A program made the position numbers and the translations under genes. 64,000 bases of DNA, from assembly GCA_050953425.1 (NCBI GenBank), contig JBMNMQ010000007.1, forward strand, positions 620,001 to 684,000, in the 5' to 3' direction. This document shows, piece by piece, positions 25,501 through 33,190 of the stretch. Each line of letters starts with the position of its first letter. The stretch's first letter is position 1. The notes beneath the pieces are model-generated. The model ran no database searches, had not been told where the DNA came from, and was given only the letters and a program-made list of their open reading frames with translations. The stretch is from RUG100 sp050953425. Its GTDB lineage: Bacteria; Bacillota; Clostridia; Peptostreptococcales; Anaerovoracaceae.

Positions 25501-26156
25501 CGTCGGGCGGCGGCACGGCTGCGGACCGCAGCATCGACCGGGAAGCGAAAGAGCTCGCTTCCACCAGGGGCGACGCCGATCCGGCCGGCTCCTCCTTCGC
25601 GCTCCTGCAGCTGCGCAGCACCAAGGCGGCCCGAACTTCTATCTCTCTGCGCTGGAACAAGGTAAGCGGAGCGAAAAAGTACGTCGTCTTTGCCAACCGC
25701 TGCGGCAGCAAATACAAGGTTTTGAAGAAAACCTCCGGCAGCAGTCTCAAGGTGACGAAGGCCGCTGGCAGAAAACTGAAGAAAGGAACCTACTATAAAT
25801 TCTTCGTGGCCGCTTTTGACAAGGACGGCAGCCGGATCGGCGTTTCCAGAACCATCCATGTCGCCGCGGCGGGCGGCAGGGCCGGCAACTTCAGGAGCGT
25901 CAAGGTGACGAACGTGAAGGGCGGCGCCAAGACCCTCAAAGCCGGCAGCAGCTTTACGCTGAAGACCAGATCCGTAAAGCGGTCGAAAAAAAGCAAAGTT
26001 CGCGTTCACTGCAGGACCCGTTTTGAATCCTCCAATCCGAATATCGCCGCGGTCAGCGGCAGCGGCCGGGTGAAGGCCAGGGCACGGGGCACCTGTACGA
26101 TCTACGCCTGTGCCCAGAGCGGCATCTTCACTAAGGTTAAGGTGACGGTGCGGTAA
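22518..26156 (+). CDS. Exported repeat protein with Ig-like modules (surface protein)
   Basis: A 1,212-aa secreted protein with a signal peptide to Ala27 (PALAFA). Four tandem modules of ~185 aa (about 37-229, 230-410, 411-596, 597-782) each combine an ASPM/choice-of-anchor-like beta domain (KLTFDPVY, ITNTGN, LAPGE, IRPRTGL) with a PKD/Ig-like domain (GGDGSYAYAWFADG, TVKVTSAG). A GGSGGSGG linker and a divergent fifth module (~795-990) follow, then Gly/Ser/Thr repeats. The C-terminal FN3 + basic Ig module (~1026-1212) resembles that of the upstream phosphoesterase. No sortase motif is present. A role as adhesin or surface-layer filament is inferred. The start follows AAAGGAAG. Confidence 0.83.
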   Translation: MKTRKKLLAVLLACSLAFGMMPALAFAGESGTAESSLSLSTTKLSFDPVYTGYDRPEAKTVTITNTGTDALTFESFSTSYFDISISPSTVAAGEQATVSVQPRAGLTAKRYSSEFTLLQGQEEDTTIRVDFAVYDPLTVSVAPSPDTTTIVRGSSLGLNATIKGGDAEHYTMKWYADGELFQEGSSVSDGAVLVSPQQDTDYYLEVSDGLATVRSSTLHIAVKEQQAAAEISPAKMTFDPVIEGYAQPQARKAVIKNTGNVNLDLSSLEKEQNYFSFFDLSRKVIAPGEEATLKVQPKSGLSAGTYSTTLTAAGSQCEISFQVYAALQAEVLCAVDSISAGDTLMLAAKVQGGTGRYTYQWYADGSAIDGATGSTLTIKPTTTARYTVKVRDGSAEAESAPRTITVNEANVSLSAAPTKLTFGPVYEDDARPEKQTVTLRNDGNRTISLQQPQGTGAFELGALSQTTLKPGEKATIEIRPRANLKPGTYEGSFSLAAESGNARTISYSCTVYAALQASLSSSANTVEKGDAVTLTAQASGGDGSYAYAWFADGTRIDGADGRTLTVKPEKDTNYIVKVTSAGRTAASASQAITVARTSLRVDKSILVFAPVCIGYAQPAAETVTFTNEGNTTLDLLQPQANDRFIIEELSQTRLAPGESATLKIRPRTGLSVGRHNGTSYITVSGSTTVAFSYFFEVCGAPAVTLKASADSVKKGDSVTLTAQASGGDNSYAYAWFADGTRIDGADGRTLTVKPEQDTTYTVKVTSAGSSASAQKTIAVTTAGGSGGSGGSGGVTVPFTLSGVTDAGLVFEADRNSTAGAKTITINNPTEKTMAVHVRSDDSGLVLLADGGRYVWEKEITIPAGGSQTVTAAADWDLAVGEHHGTLTFSSGDAEQTVEVTVQMHPEFTIGTVASNWQKDGRALLSIAEPHGGSGSYSYQWRRKGSASVLSEGRTVIVTPFRGETVYELTVSDGIETKTAEFTLRFDGTSSGGGTSSGGGTAADRSIDREAKELASTRGDADPAGSSFALLQLRSTKAARTSISLRWNKVSGAKKYVVFANRCGSKYKVLKKTSGSSLKVTKAAGRKLKKGTYYKFFVAAFDKDGSRIGVSRTIHVAAAGGRAGNFRSVKVTNVKGGAKTLKAGSSFTLKTRSVKRSKKSKVRVHCRTRFESSNPNIAAVSGSGRVKARARGTCTIYACAQSGIFTKVKVTVR
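24103..24812 (+). repeat. Near-identical internal duplication in surface gene 2
   Basis: A segment of about 150 bp at ~24103-24255 recurs at ~24660-24812 with few differences, including silent sites. It encodes the GGD-SYAYAWFADGTRIDG part of modules 3 and 4. The low silent divergence points to recent duplication or gene conversion. Confidence 0.8.
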
Positions 26157-26191
26157 ACGGTTCGCAGGAAACGACACACACATATATAGAG

Positions 26192-26238
26192 CGGCAGGGT
26201 GTCGGAGGCAGTTCGTCTCGCGGCATCCTGCTTTTCTT
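26192..26238 (+). terminator. Terminator after surface gene 2
   Basis: GCAGGGTG (26194-26201) pairs with CATCCTGC (26224-26231) across a 22-nt loop and is followed by TTTTCTTATT. From 26239 to 26522 I see no gene, only a short imperfect duplication around GTGTTCCGGC (26261, 26288). Confidence 0.65.
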
Positions 26239-26522
26239 ATTGCTCTTCCGTTTATGTTTCGGCTGTGTTCCGGCGCTGCTGCGTCGCAGCCGTGTTCCGG
26301 CCCTCTGCGCAGATCGTTCCGCAGCAGACCGGTCGTCCTTCTTTACGGTGCAGGGCAGGGCATGCAGTACAATCTCCATGCCGTTCGCAGCTGACCGTGC
26401 AGGGACCGTCTATAGATAGGGAATGCGCGGCCGATAACGCGGAAATTCGTGGTGCTTTCGAACTGCGGCTTTCCGGGGGAAAACAATTTTCAGGTGCTGC
26501 GCGCGGTTTTTTCTTTTTCCGG

Positions 26523-26551
26523 TTGACGAACAGGGGCCGAAGGAGTATTAT
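26523..26551 (+). promoter_or_regulatory. htpG promoter
   Basis: TTGACG (26523-26528), a 17-bp spacer and TATTAT (26546-26551), a near-consensus sigma-A promoter. The CIRCE element begins 8 bp after the -10 and covers the expected start point. Confidence 0.85.
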
Positions 26552-26558
26552 ACATTTA

Positions 26559-26585
26559 TTAGCACTCAGCTCAGATGAGTGCCAG
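26559..26585 (+). promoter_or_regulatory. CIRCE operator (HrcA binding site)
   Basis: TTAGCACTC, 9 bases, then GAGTGCCAG. The left arm is a perfect match to the CIRCE consensus and the right arm matches in 6-7 of 9 positions. HrcA is the heat-shock repressor that binds this inverted repeat, so htpG should be induced by protein-folding stress. Confidence 0.87.
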
Positions 26586-26781
26586 AACGAAACCAACAGC
26601 AACAACACCGCACCCCGGAGGCCTGCGACGCTTCCTGCAGATCCGCGCAGAACGGCATCCTGCAGCACCGCGCAGCGCCGCACCGCCGGCATCTGCCGCG
26701 TTGCAGCGAGGCGGCAGACCGGCCGGCAGCGTCTCGCGGCCGTGCGACGACATGACAAACATCTTCAGGAGGAAGCAGCAA

Positions 26782-28876
26782 ATGGCAAAAAGACAATTCA
26801 AAGCGGAGTCCAAGCGTATGCTGGATCTGATGATCAATTCGATCTACACCCACAAGGAGATCTTTCTTCGCGAGCTGATCTCCAACGGCAGCGACGCCAT
26901 CGACAAGCTCTATTACCGCAGTCTCAGCGGCGACATCAGCGGCCTCAACCGCGATGACTTCAGCATCCGCGTCGAACCGGACAAGGACGCGGGCGTGCTG
27001 CGCATTATCGACAACGGCGTGGGCATGACCAAGGATGAGATGAACGACAACCTCGGCACGATCGCACACAGCGGTTCGCTGGCGTTCAAGAACGCGGCCG
27101 ATGAAAAAGCCGCGGCCGAAGGCGAAGGCGGGAAAGCGGAAGCCGCCGACAGTGGCGCCGCCAGTGAGGCGGAGGCCGACGGGAAAGGCGGCGCGGACGA
27201 CGCAGCGAAGCCGGCAGCCGGGGACAGTGCGGACGGCGCCGGGGAAGAAACGCCCGCAGGCGGCAGCGACGAGGTCGGCGAGGACATCGACATCATCGGT
27301 CAGTTCGGCGTCGGCTTTTATTCGGCTTTCATGGTCAGCGACAAGGTCACGGTACTCTCTCGCTCCTACGACGAAGACCAGACCTGGCAATGGGAATCGA
27401 GCGGTGCCGACGGCTACACCCTGAAGGAAGCCGACACAGCGCCGGGCGAGGATCTCGGCGCGCCGCTGCAGCACGGCACCGAGATCATCCTGCACCTGAA
27501 GCCGGATACCGAGGACGAAAAGTACAGCGCCTACCTCGACGAGTACTCGCTGCGCAGCCTCGTGCGCCGTTACTCCGACTACATCCGCTATCCGATTACG
27601 ATGACCGTCGAAAAGCAGAAGCTGAAGGAAGGATCCAAGCCGGACGACGAGCATCCGGAATACGAATCCTATACCGAGGTCGACACGCTCAACAGCATGG
27701 TGCCGATCTGGAAAAAGAAGAAGAGCGAAGTCAGCGACGAGGACTACAACGAGTTCTACAAGGGGCAAGTTCTCCGACTTCACCGACCCGCTGAAGGTAA
27801 TCCGCACCAGCGTCGAGGGCGTGACGACTTACGACGCGCTGCTCTTCATCCCGTCGCAGGCGCCGTACAACTACTATTCCAAGGATTACGAAAAGGGTCT
27901 GCAGCTCTATTCCTCCGGCGTTCTGATCATGGACAAGTGCCCGGATCTGCTGCCGGATTACTTCAGCTTTGTCCGCGGCGTCGTCGATTCGCAGGATCTG
28001 TCGCTGAACATCTCGCGCGAGATGCTGCAGCATGACCGTCAGCTGAAGGCGATCGCCAGGCGCCTGGAAAAGAAGATCCGCTCGACGCTGCTGGATATGC
28101 AGAAGAACGACCGCGAGACCTACGAAAAATTCTACCGCGCCTTCGGCATTCAGCTCAAGTTCGGCATTTACGATCAGATGGGCGTCAACAAGGAGCAGCT
28201 GCAGGATCTGATCATGTTCTGGTCGAGCACCGAGAAGAAGCTGGTGACGCTGGCCGAATACGTGCAGCGGATGAAAGAGGAGCAGAAGTTCATCTACTAT
28301 GCGACCGGCACCTCGGTGGAAGCGATCGACAAGCTGCCGCAGGCCGAGCAGCTCCGCGACCGGGGCTATGAGATCCTCTATATGACCGACGACGTCGATG
28401 AATTCGCGATCCAGATGATGCGCGAATTCCAGCAGAAGCAGTTCAAATCGATCTCCGCTGAGGATCTTGAGCTCGATTCCGAAGAGGAAAAGAAAGAAGC
28501 GGAAAAACAGGCCGAGGAGAACAAGGATCTGCTCGAGTTCATGAAGAAGACGCTCGAAGGCAAGGTCACCGACGTCCGGCTGTCACATCGTCTCAAGACC
28601 TATCCGGTCTGCCTGACGACCAAGGGCCCGGTTTCGCTGGAGATGGAAAAAGTGCTCAAGCAGATGCCGGAAAACCAGGGCATCAAAGCCGAGCGCGTGC
28701 TCGAGATCAATGCCGGCCACGATATCCTGCCGGCACTGCAGAACGCCTATGCCGAAGATCAGGACAAGGCCAGGCAGTATACCGAGATTCTCTACAATCA
28801 GGCGCTGTTGATCGAGGGCCTGCCGGTCGACGACCCGGTGGCTTACGGCAACGCTGTCTGCAGCTTGATGAAATAG
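26782..28876 (+). CDS. htpG: Chaperone HtpG (Hsp90), frameshifted, with lid insertion
   Basis: Bacterial Hsp90, an ATP-driven chaperone. The start MAKRQFKAESKRMLDLMINS follows AGGAGG. ATPase motifs are ELISNGSDAIDK, IDNGVGM and GQFGVGFYSAFM, and the middle and C-terminal domains follow. Between SGSLAFKN (~104) and DIDIIGQ (~168) there is an extra ~60-residue Ala/Gly/Asp/Glu-rich stretch inside the ATP lid. The frame breaks at GGGG 27762-27765: removing one G restores FYKGKFSDFTDPLKVIR, after which the second frame runs to 28876, about 697 aa in total. As written the product stops early in the middle domain. Homopolymer context suggests a sequencing error. Confidence 0.93.
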
Positions 28877-28965
28877 CGGAACGGCCTGCTGCGGCGCGGC
28901 AAAAGCCGCCCCGACGCGCGGCCGGGCCGGTCGTGCTTTACGTCCCGGCTGATCCCGCCTGCATC

Positions 28966-29011
28966 GACCCCGCCGGAGCGGCCTTCTGCGCCGCCTCCGG
29001 CGGGGTCTTTT
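28966..29011 (+). terminator. htpG terminator
   Basis: A 13-bp perfect stem GACCCCGCCGGAG / CTCCGGCGGGGTC with a 16-nt loop, followed by TTTT. Between here and 29308 no gene is convincing; the space holds a tandem repeat and a promoter. Confidence 0.92.
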
Positions 29012-29112
29012 GATGTTGCCGCGTACCGCGGCGGAGAGCCCGAGAAGCCGCGGGAGCCGCAAAGGACTGCAGCCAGTCCGCGGAAGATCAGCAGGCCGCC
29101 TGCCATCTTCAG

Positions 29113-29182
29113 GGCCCGCGGGCGAATTTGAAATCACGGCCCGCGGGCGAATTTTAAATCACGGCCCGCGGGCGAATTTGAA
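29113..29182 (+). repeat. Tandem repeat, 25 bp x 3
   Basis: Copies start at 29113, 29138 and 29163 with the core GGCCCGCGGGCGAATTT. The third is cut short. Each core contains the palindrome GCCCGCGGGC. The array directly precedes the -35 of the next promoter. Confidence 0.9.
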
Positions 29183-29186
29183 AAAT

Positions 29187-29216
29187 TTGTGAATTGCGGA
29201 AGCTTTGTGGTATACT
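29187..29216 (+). promoter_or_regulatory. Promoter of the tmk operon
   Basis: TTGTGA (29187-29192), an 18-bp spacer and TATACT (29211-29216). It lies about 95 bp before the small membrane protein gene. Confidence 0.65.
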
Positions 29217-29308
29217 GAGATGAATGTACCGCGGGGCGGAACGGCAGCGAAAACCGGCGTGCCGTGCGCATCGCGTGAAAATTTGCAGACAGCAGGAGGC
29301 GGACGTTC

Positions 29309-29458
29309 ATGTCGGTTGTAAAATTCATATTTGTACTGATGCTCTGCCTGCCCATTGCCTACCTGATGCTGCGGCTGATCGTGAAGATGATCGATAATCT
29401 GGTGGTCAGCGCCGGCAGCAGGAAACGACGCAGGAGGGGGAATAAAGAGCACTCATGA
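29309..29458 (+). CDS. Small single-span membrane protein (49 aa) upstream of tmk
   Basis: This 49-codon ORF encodes one hydrophobic helix (residues ~4-26, FIFVLMLCLPIAYLMLRLIV) and a very basic C-terminus (KRRRRGNKEHS). AGCAGGAGG precedes the ATG and the TGA overlaps the tmk ATG (ATGA), so translation of tmk is probably coupled to it. The family is not recognised. A charge pattern of one helix followed by Arg/Lys implies the tail is cytoplasmic. Confidence 0.7.
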   Translation: MSVVKFIFVLMLCLPIAYLMLRLIVKMIDNLVVSAGSRKRRRRGNKEHS

Positions 29459-30096
29459 AAAAGGGAATTTTCATTACCGTAGAAGGCGGCGACGGAGCCG
29501 GCAAGAGCACGCAGCTGGATTTTATCCGCCGCTATCTTGAGGACCGCGGCGAGAACGCGCTTTTCACCAGAGAGCCGGGCGGTACACCGATCAGTGAAAA
29601 GATCCGGGCGATCATTCTCGACAAGCACAACACCGATATGAGTCCGATCACCGAAATGCTGCTCTATGCGGCCAGCCGCGCACAGCACGTGCAGCAGCTG
29701 ATTGGACCGGCGCTGTCGCGGGGACGCATCGTCGTCTGCGATCGCTTTGTCGATTCCAGCATCGTCTATCAGGGCTATGCCCGCGGACTCGGCGATCAGG
29801 TGTCGGTGGTCAACGGATATGCGATCGGCGGCTACCTGCCGGACATCACTTTCCTGCTCAAGGTCGATCCGGCGGTGGGCGCGGCGCGCATCGAGGATGC
29901 GGAGCACGATCGCCTCGAAAACGAGAGCCCGGCCTTCCACGAGAAAGTCTATCAGGGGTATCTGCGGCTGGAACAGCAGTTTCCGGATCGTGTCGTCGGC
30001 ATCGATGCCGGCGGAACGGTTGAGGAAGTAAACCGGCAGATTCAATGGCATCTTGACCGCCTGCTGCAGGAGAGACATGACGTTTCCAAAGCATAG
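29455..30096 (+). CDS. tmk: Thymidylate kinase
   Basis: Thymidylate kinase (213 aa) phosphorylates dTMP to dTDP. The P-loop is EGGDGAGKST, the DR motif is CDRFVDSS, TREPGG follows the first strand, and YQGYARGLG lies in the substrate region. The length is standard. It heads the conserved Bacillota cluster tmk-holB-ricT, although the c-di-AMP receptor gene darA/yaaQ that sits after tmk in many relatives is missing. It overlaps holB by 20 bp. Confidence 0.97.
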   Translation: MKKGIFITVEGGDGAGKSTQLDFIRRYLEDRGENALFTREPGGTPISEKIRAIILDKHNTDMSPITEMLLYAASRAQHVQQLIGPALSRGRIVVCDRFVDSSIVYQGYARGLGDQVSVVNGYAIGGYLPDITFLLKVDPAVGAARIEDAEHDRLENESPAFHEKVYQGYLRLEQQFPDRVVGIDAGGTVEEVNRQIQWHLDRLLQERHDVSKA

Positions 30097-30940
30097 CCGC
30101 AACAGCGCCGTCATAGAAAGGCTGACAGCGTCCATTCAAAAGGGACGGCTGCATCAGGCCTACCTGATCGAGGCGCCGCGTTCGGTCGACACGGAGGTGT
30201 TTGCCCGTGATTTCTGCCAGGCGATTCTCTGCCCGCAGGCGCCCGGCACCGGCTGCGGCACCTGTCCGGTCTGCCGTCAGATCGCGGCCGGCAGTCATCC
30301 CGATCTCACCATTGTCCGCAAGGAACGCGATAAAAAGAGCGGCAGCAAAACGGAGTCGGTCAGGGTGGATGCCGTGCGCCGGCTGACCAGCCGTCTGCAG
30401 GTCAAACCGGCCGCGGGCGCGCGCAGTGTGGCGGTGATCCGGGATGCCGGGACGATGACCCCGGCAGCGGCCAACTGTCTGCTCAAGACGCTCGAGGAGC
30501 CGCCGCTCGGCGCGGTCGTGATGCTGCTGACGGACAACGCCTGGAAAATGCTGCCGACGATCCGCTCCCGCTGCATTACGCTGCATCTGCGGCCTGAGGA
30601 GCAGGTCGAGCGGGGAGAAGCCGGCGAACGCGCCGATGAACTGCGGCAGCTGCTGCGGGAACGGGCGCTCTGGTACCGGATCAGCGCCTTCATTACCGAC
30701 CTGACGCGCGGCAGGGAGAACGGCAGCGAGGAAATCATCGCTGTGCTGGACTGGCTGGAGGAAGGATATCGCAGTGAACTGCCGGCACCGGATTCGGCGG
30801 CGCGGCGGGAGGAAATCTTTCGTGCGGTCGAAGCCGCGGAGAAGGCCAAAACCGACATCAAGCAGCTGAAAGTAAACAATACGTATGCGCTCAAGAATAT
30901 GGCTCTGACCATTCTCGGCGGAGCGCAGGAGGAAAAATAG
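30077..30940 (+). CDS. holB: DNA polymerase III delta-prime subunit
   Basis: A 287-aa clamp-loader subunit. The zinc-binding cysteines (CPQAP, CGTCPVC) and the SRC-like segment IRSRC with NCLLKTLEEPP mark the family. The usual P-loop position is degenerate, which is normal for delta-prime, a non-hydrolysing AAA+ subunit. The ATG at 30077 follows CAGGAGAG; a TTG at 30053 is in frame but less likely. The C-terminal half is divergent, as is common in Clostridia. Three bases separate it from ricT. Confidence 0.93.
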   Translation: MTFPKHSRNSAVIERLTASIQKGRLHQAYLIEAPRSVDTEVFARDFCQAILCPQAPGTGCGTCPVCRQIAAGSHPDLTIVRKERDKKSGSKTESVRVDAVRRLTSRLQVKPAAGARSVAVIRDAGTMTPAAANCLLKTLEEPPLGAVVMLLTDNAWKMLPTIRSRCITLHLRPEEQVERGEAGERADELRQLLRERALWYRISAFITDLTRGRENGSEEIIAVLDWLEEGYRSELPAPDSAARREEIFRAVEAAEKAKTDIKQLKVNNTYALKNMALTILGGAQEEK

Positions 30941-30942
30941 AT

Positions 30943-32244
30943 ATGGCAGATATAGTGGGAGTAAAATTCCGTACGGCCGGCAAGATCTACTATTTTGACG
31001 CGGCCGGCTATACGGTGCATCCCGGCGATGAGGTCATCGTCGAAACGCAGAGGGGGATGGAGTTCGGCACCGTGGCGCTGGGGATCGGTGAAATCCACGA
31101 GCAGCATTCGTCCCGGCCGCTGAAAAAAATTGTTCGCATGGCGGATGAAGAGGATCGTGAAAAGCACCGGGCGCACATGGAGCGCAAGCAGCGCGATCTG
31201 CGCCGGTGCCAGGAAAAGATCGAAAAGCATCATCTGGAGATGAAGCTGATCGACGTCGAATACACGCTCGACGATCACAAGATCATCTTTTACTTCACCG
31301 CCGACGGACGCGTCGATTTCCGCGCGCTGGTCAAGGATCTGGCCGGCGTCTTCCGCATGCGCATCGAACTGCGTCAGATCGGCGTGCGCGACGAAGCCAA
31401 GATGATGGGCGGCATCAGCAACTGCGGCCGCGGTCTCTGCTGCCATGAATGGCTGCGGGATTTTCAGCCGGTCTCGATCAAGATGGCAAAGACGCAGAAT
31501 CTCTCCCTGAATCCGTCCAAGATCTCCGGCATCTGCGGCCGCCTGATGTGCTGTCTGAAGTTTGAGAACGAACTCTATACGGAGCTGCGCAAGGACATGC
31601 CCGGTACCGGCGAGCGGGTGCGGATTCCCGAGGGCACCGCGGTTGTTACCGACAGCAACATTCTCGCGCAGAAGGTCAGCTGCCGTACGATCGTCGAGGA
31701 CCGGGACGACGAGGAAGGCGTGACGGAAAAACTCAGCACCGAGGTCTATGTCTACAGCAAGGATGACGTCGAACGTCTCGAGCATCGCGGCAAAGACCGG
31801 CACCGCCGCGGCCGCGGCAGCCGGGGCGGACACCGCAGGACGGAGCAGGGCGGCGAAGGGAACGGTGCAGCCGATGCGGCGGAAAAGACTTTCGCGGCGA
31901 GCAGGCGAGACGAAAGCCGGCCCGACGGTGAACCCGGAGCGGCTGAGACAGCTTCCGCCCGTTCCTCTGCGCCGGCCCGTGAAGGCGATGCGGAGAAACC
32001 GGCCGATACGCCGGAATTCGGTTCATCGCGGCCGGCGGACGGCGCCCCGAACGACGGTGCTCCCCGGCAGGCGAACGACGGTGCTTCCCGGCATACGGAA
32101 CAAAGAGACGGCCAGCGGAGCGGACGCCGTCGCCGCCGCCGCCGACGGCGGCGGAAAAAACCGGCCGCGGACGGCACCGCGCAGCGCCCGGCAGCGTCGG
32201 CAGCGGACGGTGAGCGGCACAGCGGCGACCACGCGGCGTCGTGA
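30943..32244 (+). CDS. ricT: RicT/PSP1 domain protein with long basic tail
   Basis: A 433-aa protein. Residues 1-~270 are the PSP1/YaaT domain, with the cysteine cluster NCGRGLCC and ICGRLMCCLKFE. In B. subtilis these cysteines help the RicA-RicF-RicT complex bind [4Fe-4S] clusters and direct RNase Y-dependent RNA processing. Homologues end near 275-300 aa. Here ~160 residues of low-complexity, Arg/Gly/Ala/Asp-rich sequence follow, including an RGRGSRGG patch and a run of ten Arg. An RNA-binding role for the tail is plausible inference. A 24-bp tandem duplication (32049-32096, encoding NDGA-R twice) is visible in the tail. The start follows CAGGAGG. Confidence 0.92.
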   Translation: MADIVGVKFRTAGKIYYFDAAGYTVHPGDEVIVETQRGMEFGTVALGIGEIHEQHSSRPLKKIVRMADEEDREKHRAHMERKQRDLRRCQEKIEKHHLEMKLIDVEYTLDDHKIIFYFTADGRVDFRALVKDLAGVFRMRIELRQIGVRDEAKMMGGISNCGRGLCCHEWLRDFQPVSIKMAKTQNLSLNPSKISGICGRLMCCLKFENELYTELRKDMPGTGERVRIPEGTAVVTDSNILAQKVSCRTIVEDRDDEEGVTEKLSTEVYVYSKDDVERLEHRGKDRHRRGRGSRGGHRRTEQGGEGNGAADAAEKTFAASRRDESRPDGEPGAAETASARSSAPAREGDAEKPADTPEFGSSRPADGAPNDGAPRQANDGASRHTEQRDGQRSGRRRRRRRRRRKKPAADGTAQRPAASAADGERHSGDHAAS

Positions 32245-32414
32245 TGCCCGGCAGTTCGAAAAACCGCCGCGGCACGGCAGGGAAACAGCCGGCGCTGATG
32301 ACGCAGTTTCGCGGAGCGGTACCGCAGAGCGGCGCGGCACGGCGGGAAAGACGCCGCGGCGGCCGCAAAACGACGAAAAACCGCGAATTACCTGCAGGAA
32401 TTAGGAATTCAATA

Positions 32415-32443
32415 TTGCACATTGGTTAAATTTGAGTAATAAT
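32415..32443 (+). promoter_or_regulatory. Promoter of the DUF948-like/AbrB pair
   Basis: TTGCAC (32415-32420), a 17-bp spacer and AATAAT (32438-32443). The region is far more AT-rich than its surroundings. The preceding stretch 32245-32411 holds no credible gene, only two imperfect copies of a GCGGCACGGC-GGAAA element. Confidence 0.55.
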
Positions 32444-32474
32444 ATTATTGTTACCACTATTGAGGAGGAGTCAG

Positions 32475-32825
32475 ATGGAAATTACCCTTACCCTCAAAGG
32501 TCTCGGCCTTTTTCTCATTGTCCTGGGCGTGATCATAGTATTGATTTACGTCATTATTCTGCTGCATCACTTGATTCCCACCGTCAAGCACTTCAAGCAG
32601 GTCAGCGAGGATGCCGAGGCGATTACCGGGGTAGCCCGCAAGCGCACTGAAGAAGTCGACGGCGTGCTGGACAATGTGACCGATTCGGTTCACGGCGTCG
32701 CGGATGCTCTGCGGGGAAAGGAAAGCCTTGTACAGTCTCTCTCATCGGTGGCTAAAGCCATATCTTCCCTGATTGGTCTGCTCAAGGAGCACCGTTCTGC
32801 AGATGACGGGCAGGAACAGAAATGA
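32475..32825 (+). CDS. DUF948-like membrane protein
   Basis: A 116-aa protein with one N-terminal membrane helix (~8-33, LGLFLIVLGVIIVLIYVIIL), then an amphipathic helical region (VSEDAEAITGVARKRTEEVD, SLVQSLSSVAKAISSLIGLL). This layout matches the DUF948 proteins of Bacillota, of unknown or general-stress function. GAGGAGG precedes the ATG at 32475. It is probably co-transcribed with the AbrB-type gene 62 bp downstream. Confidence 0.7.
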   Translation: MEITLTLKGLGLFLIVLGVIIVLIYVIILLHHLIPTVKHFKQVSEDAEAITGVARKRTEEVDGVLDNVTDSVHGVADALRGKESLVQSLSSVAKAISSLIGLLKEHRSADDGQEQK

Positions 32826-32887
32826 CGGGGATTTGGTGAGAACGTATATCGAAGTGCAAGCGGTGAGAAGAAGGAGTGTGCAAAGCT

Positions 32888-33130
32888 ATGAAGGCGACAG
32901 GTATTGTAAGAAAGGTCGACGAGCTCGGCAGAATTGTGCTGCCGATTGAACTGCGGCGGACATTGAATATTGACATCAAGGATCCCATCGAGATCTACGT
33001 CGACGACGATTATATCCTGTTGAAAAAGTATGAACCGGCATGCGTGTTCTGCGGCAATGCCAAGGATGTTGTATCCATCTGCGGCAAAAATGTCTGCCGC
33101 AACTGTATCGAAGAACTGAAAAAACTCTAA
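32888..33130 (+). CDS. AbrB/SpoVT-type transcriptional regulator
   Basis: An 80-aa regulator with the swapped-hairpin AbrB DNA-binding domain (MKATGIVRKVDELGRIVLPI, residues 1-50). A C-terminal four-cysteine motif follows, CVFCG and CGKNVCRNC, suggesting a small zinc or redox site. Such proteins act as transition-state regulators in Bacillota, and abrB lies near ricT in B. subtilis too. The start at 32888 follows AAGGAG. It is followed by a strong terminator. Confidence 0.9.
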   Translation: MKATGIVRKVDELGRIVLPIELRRTLNIDIKDPIEIYVDDDYILLKKYEPACVFCGNAKDVVSICGKNVCRNCIEELKKL

Positions 33131-33146
33131 ACAGCAGCAAGCAACG

Positions 33147-33190
33147 AAAACCTGCGCTGCGGACGAATGAACGCCGGGCGCAGGTTTTTT
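33147..33190 (+). terminator. Terminator after AbrB-type gene
   Basis: CCTGCGC (33151-33157) pairs with GCGCAGG (33178-33184), with AAAA before it and TTTTTT after it. It can act in both directions. Confidence 0.85.

Noticed and set aside
28583..29137. Minus-strand ORFs after htpG, one starting AGGLLIFRGLAAVL and looking membrane-like
   Set aside because: They overlap the htpG terminator and a tandem repeat, have no ribosome site, and the hydrophobic stretch is too short to call a gene remnant.
30077..30940. holB as a degraded ATPase because it lacks a canonical P-loop
   Set aside because: Delta-prime subunits commonly have non-functional nucleotide sites; the zinc cysteines and IRSRC are intact.
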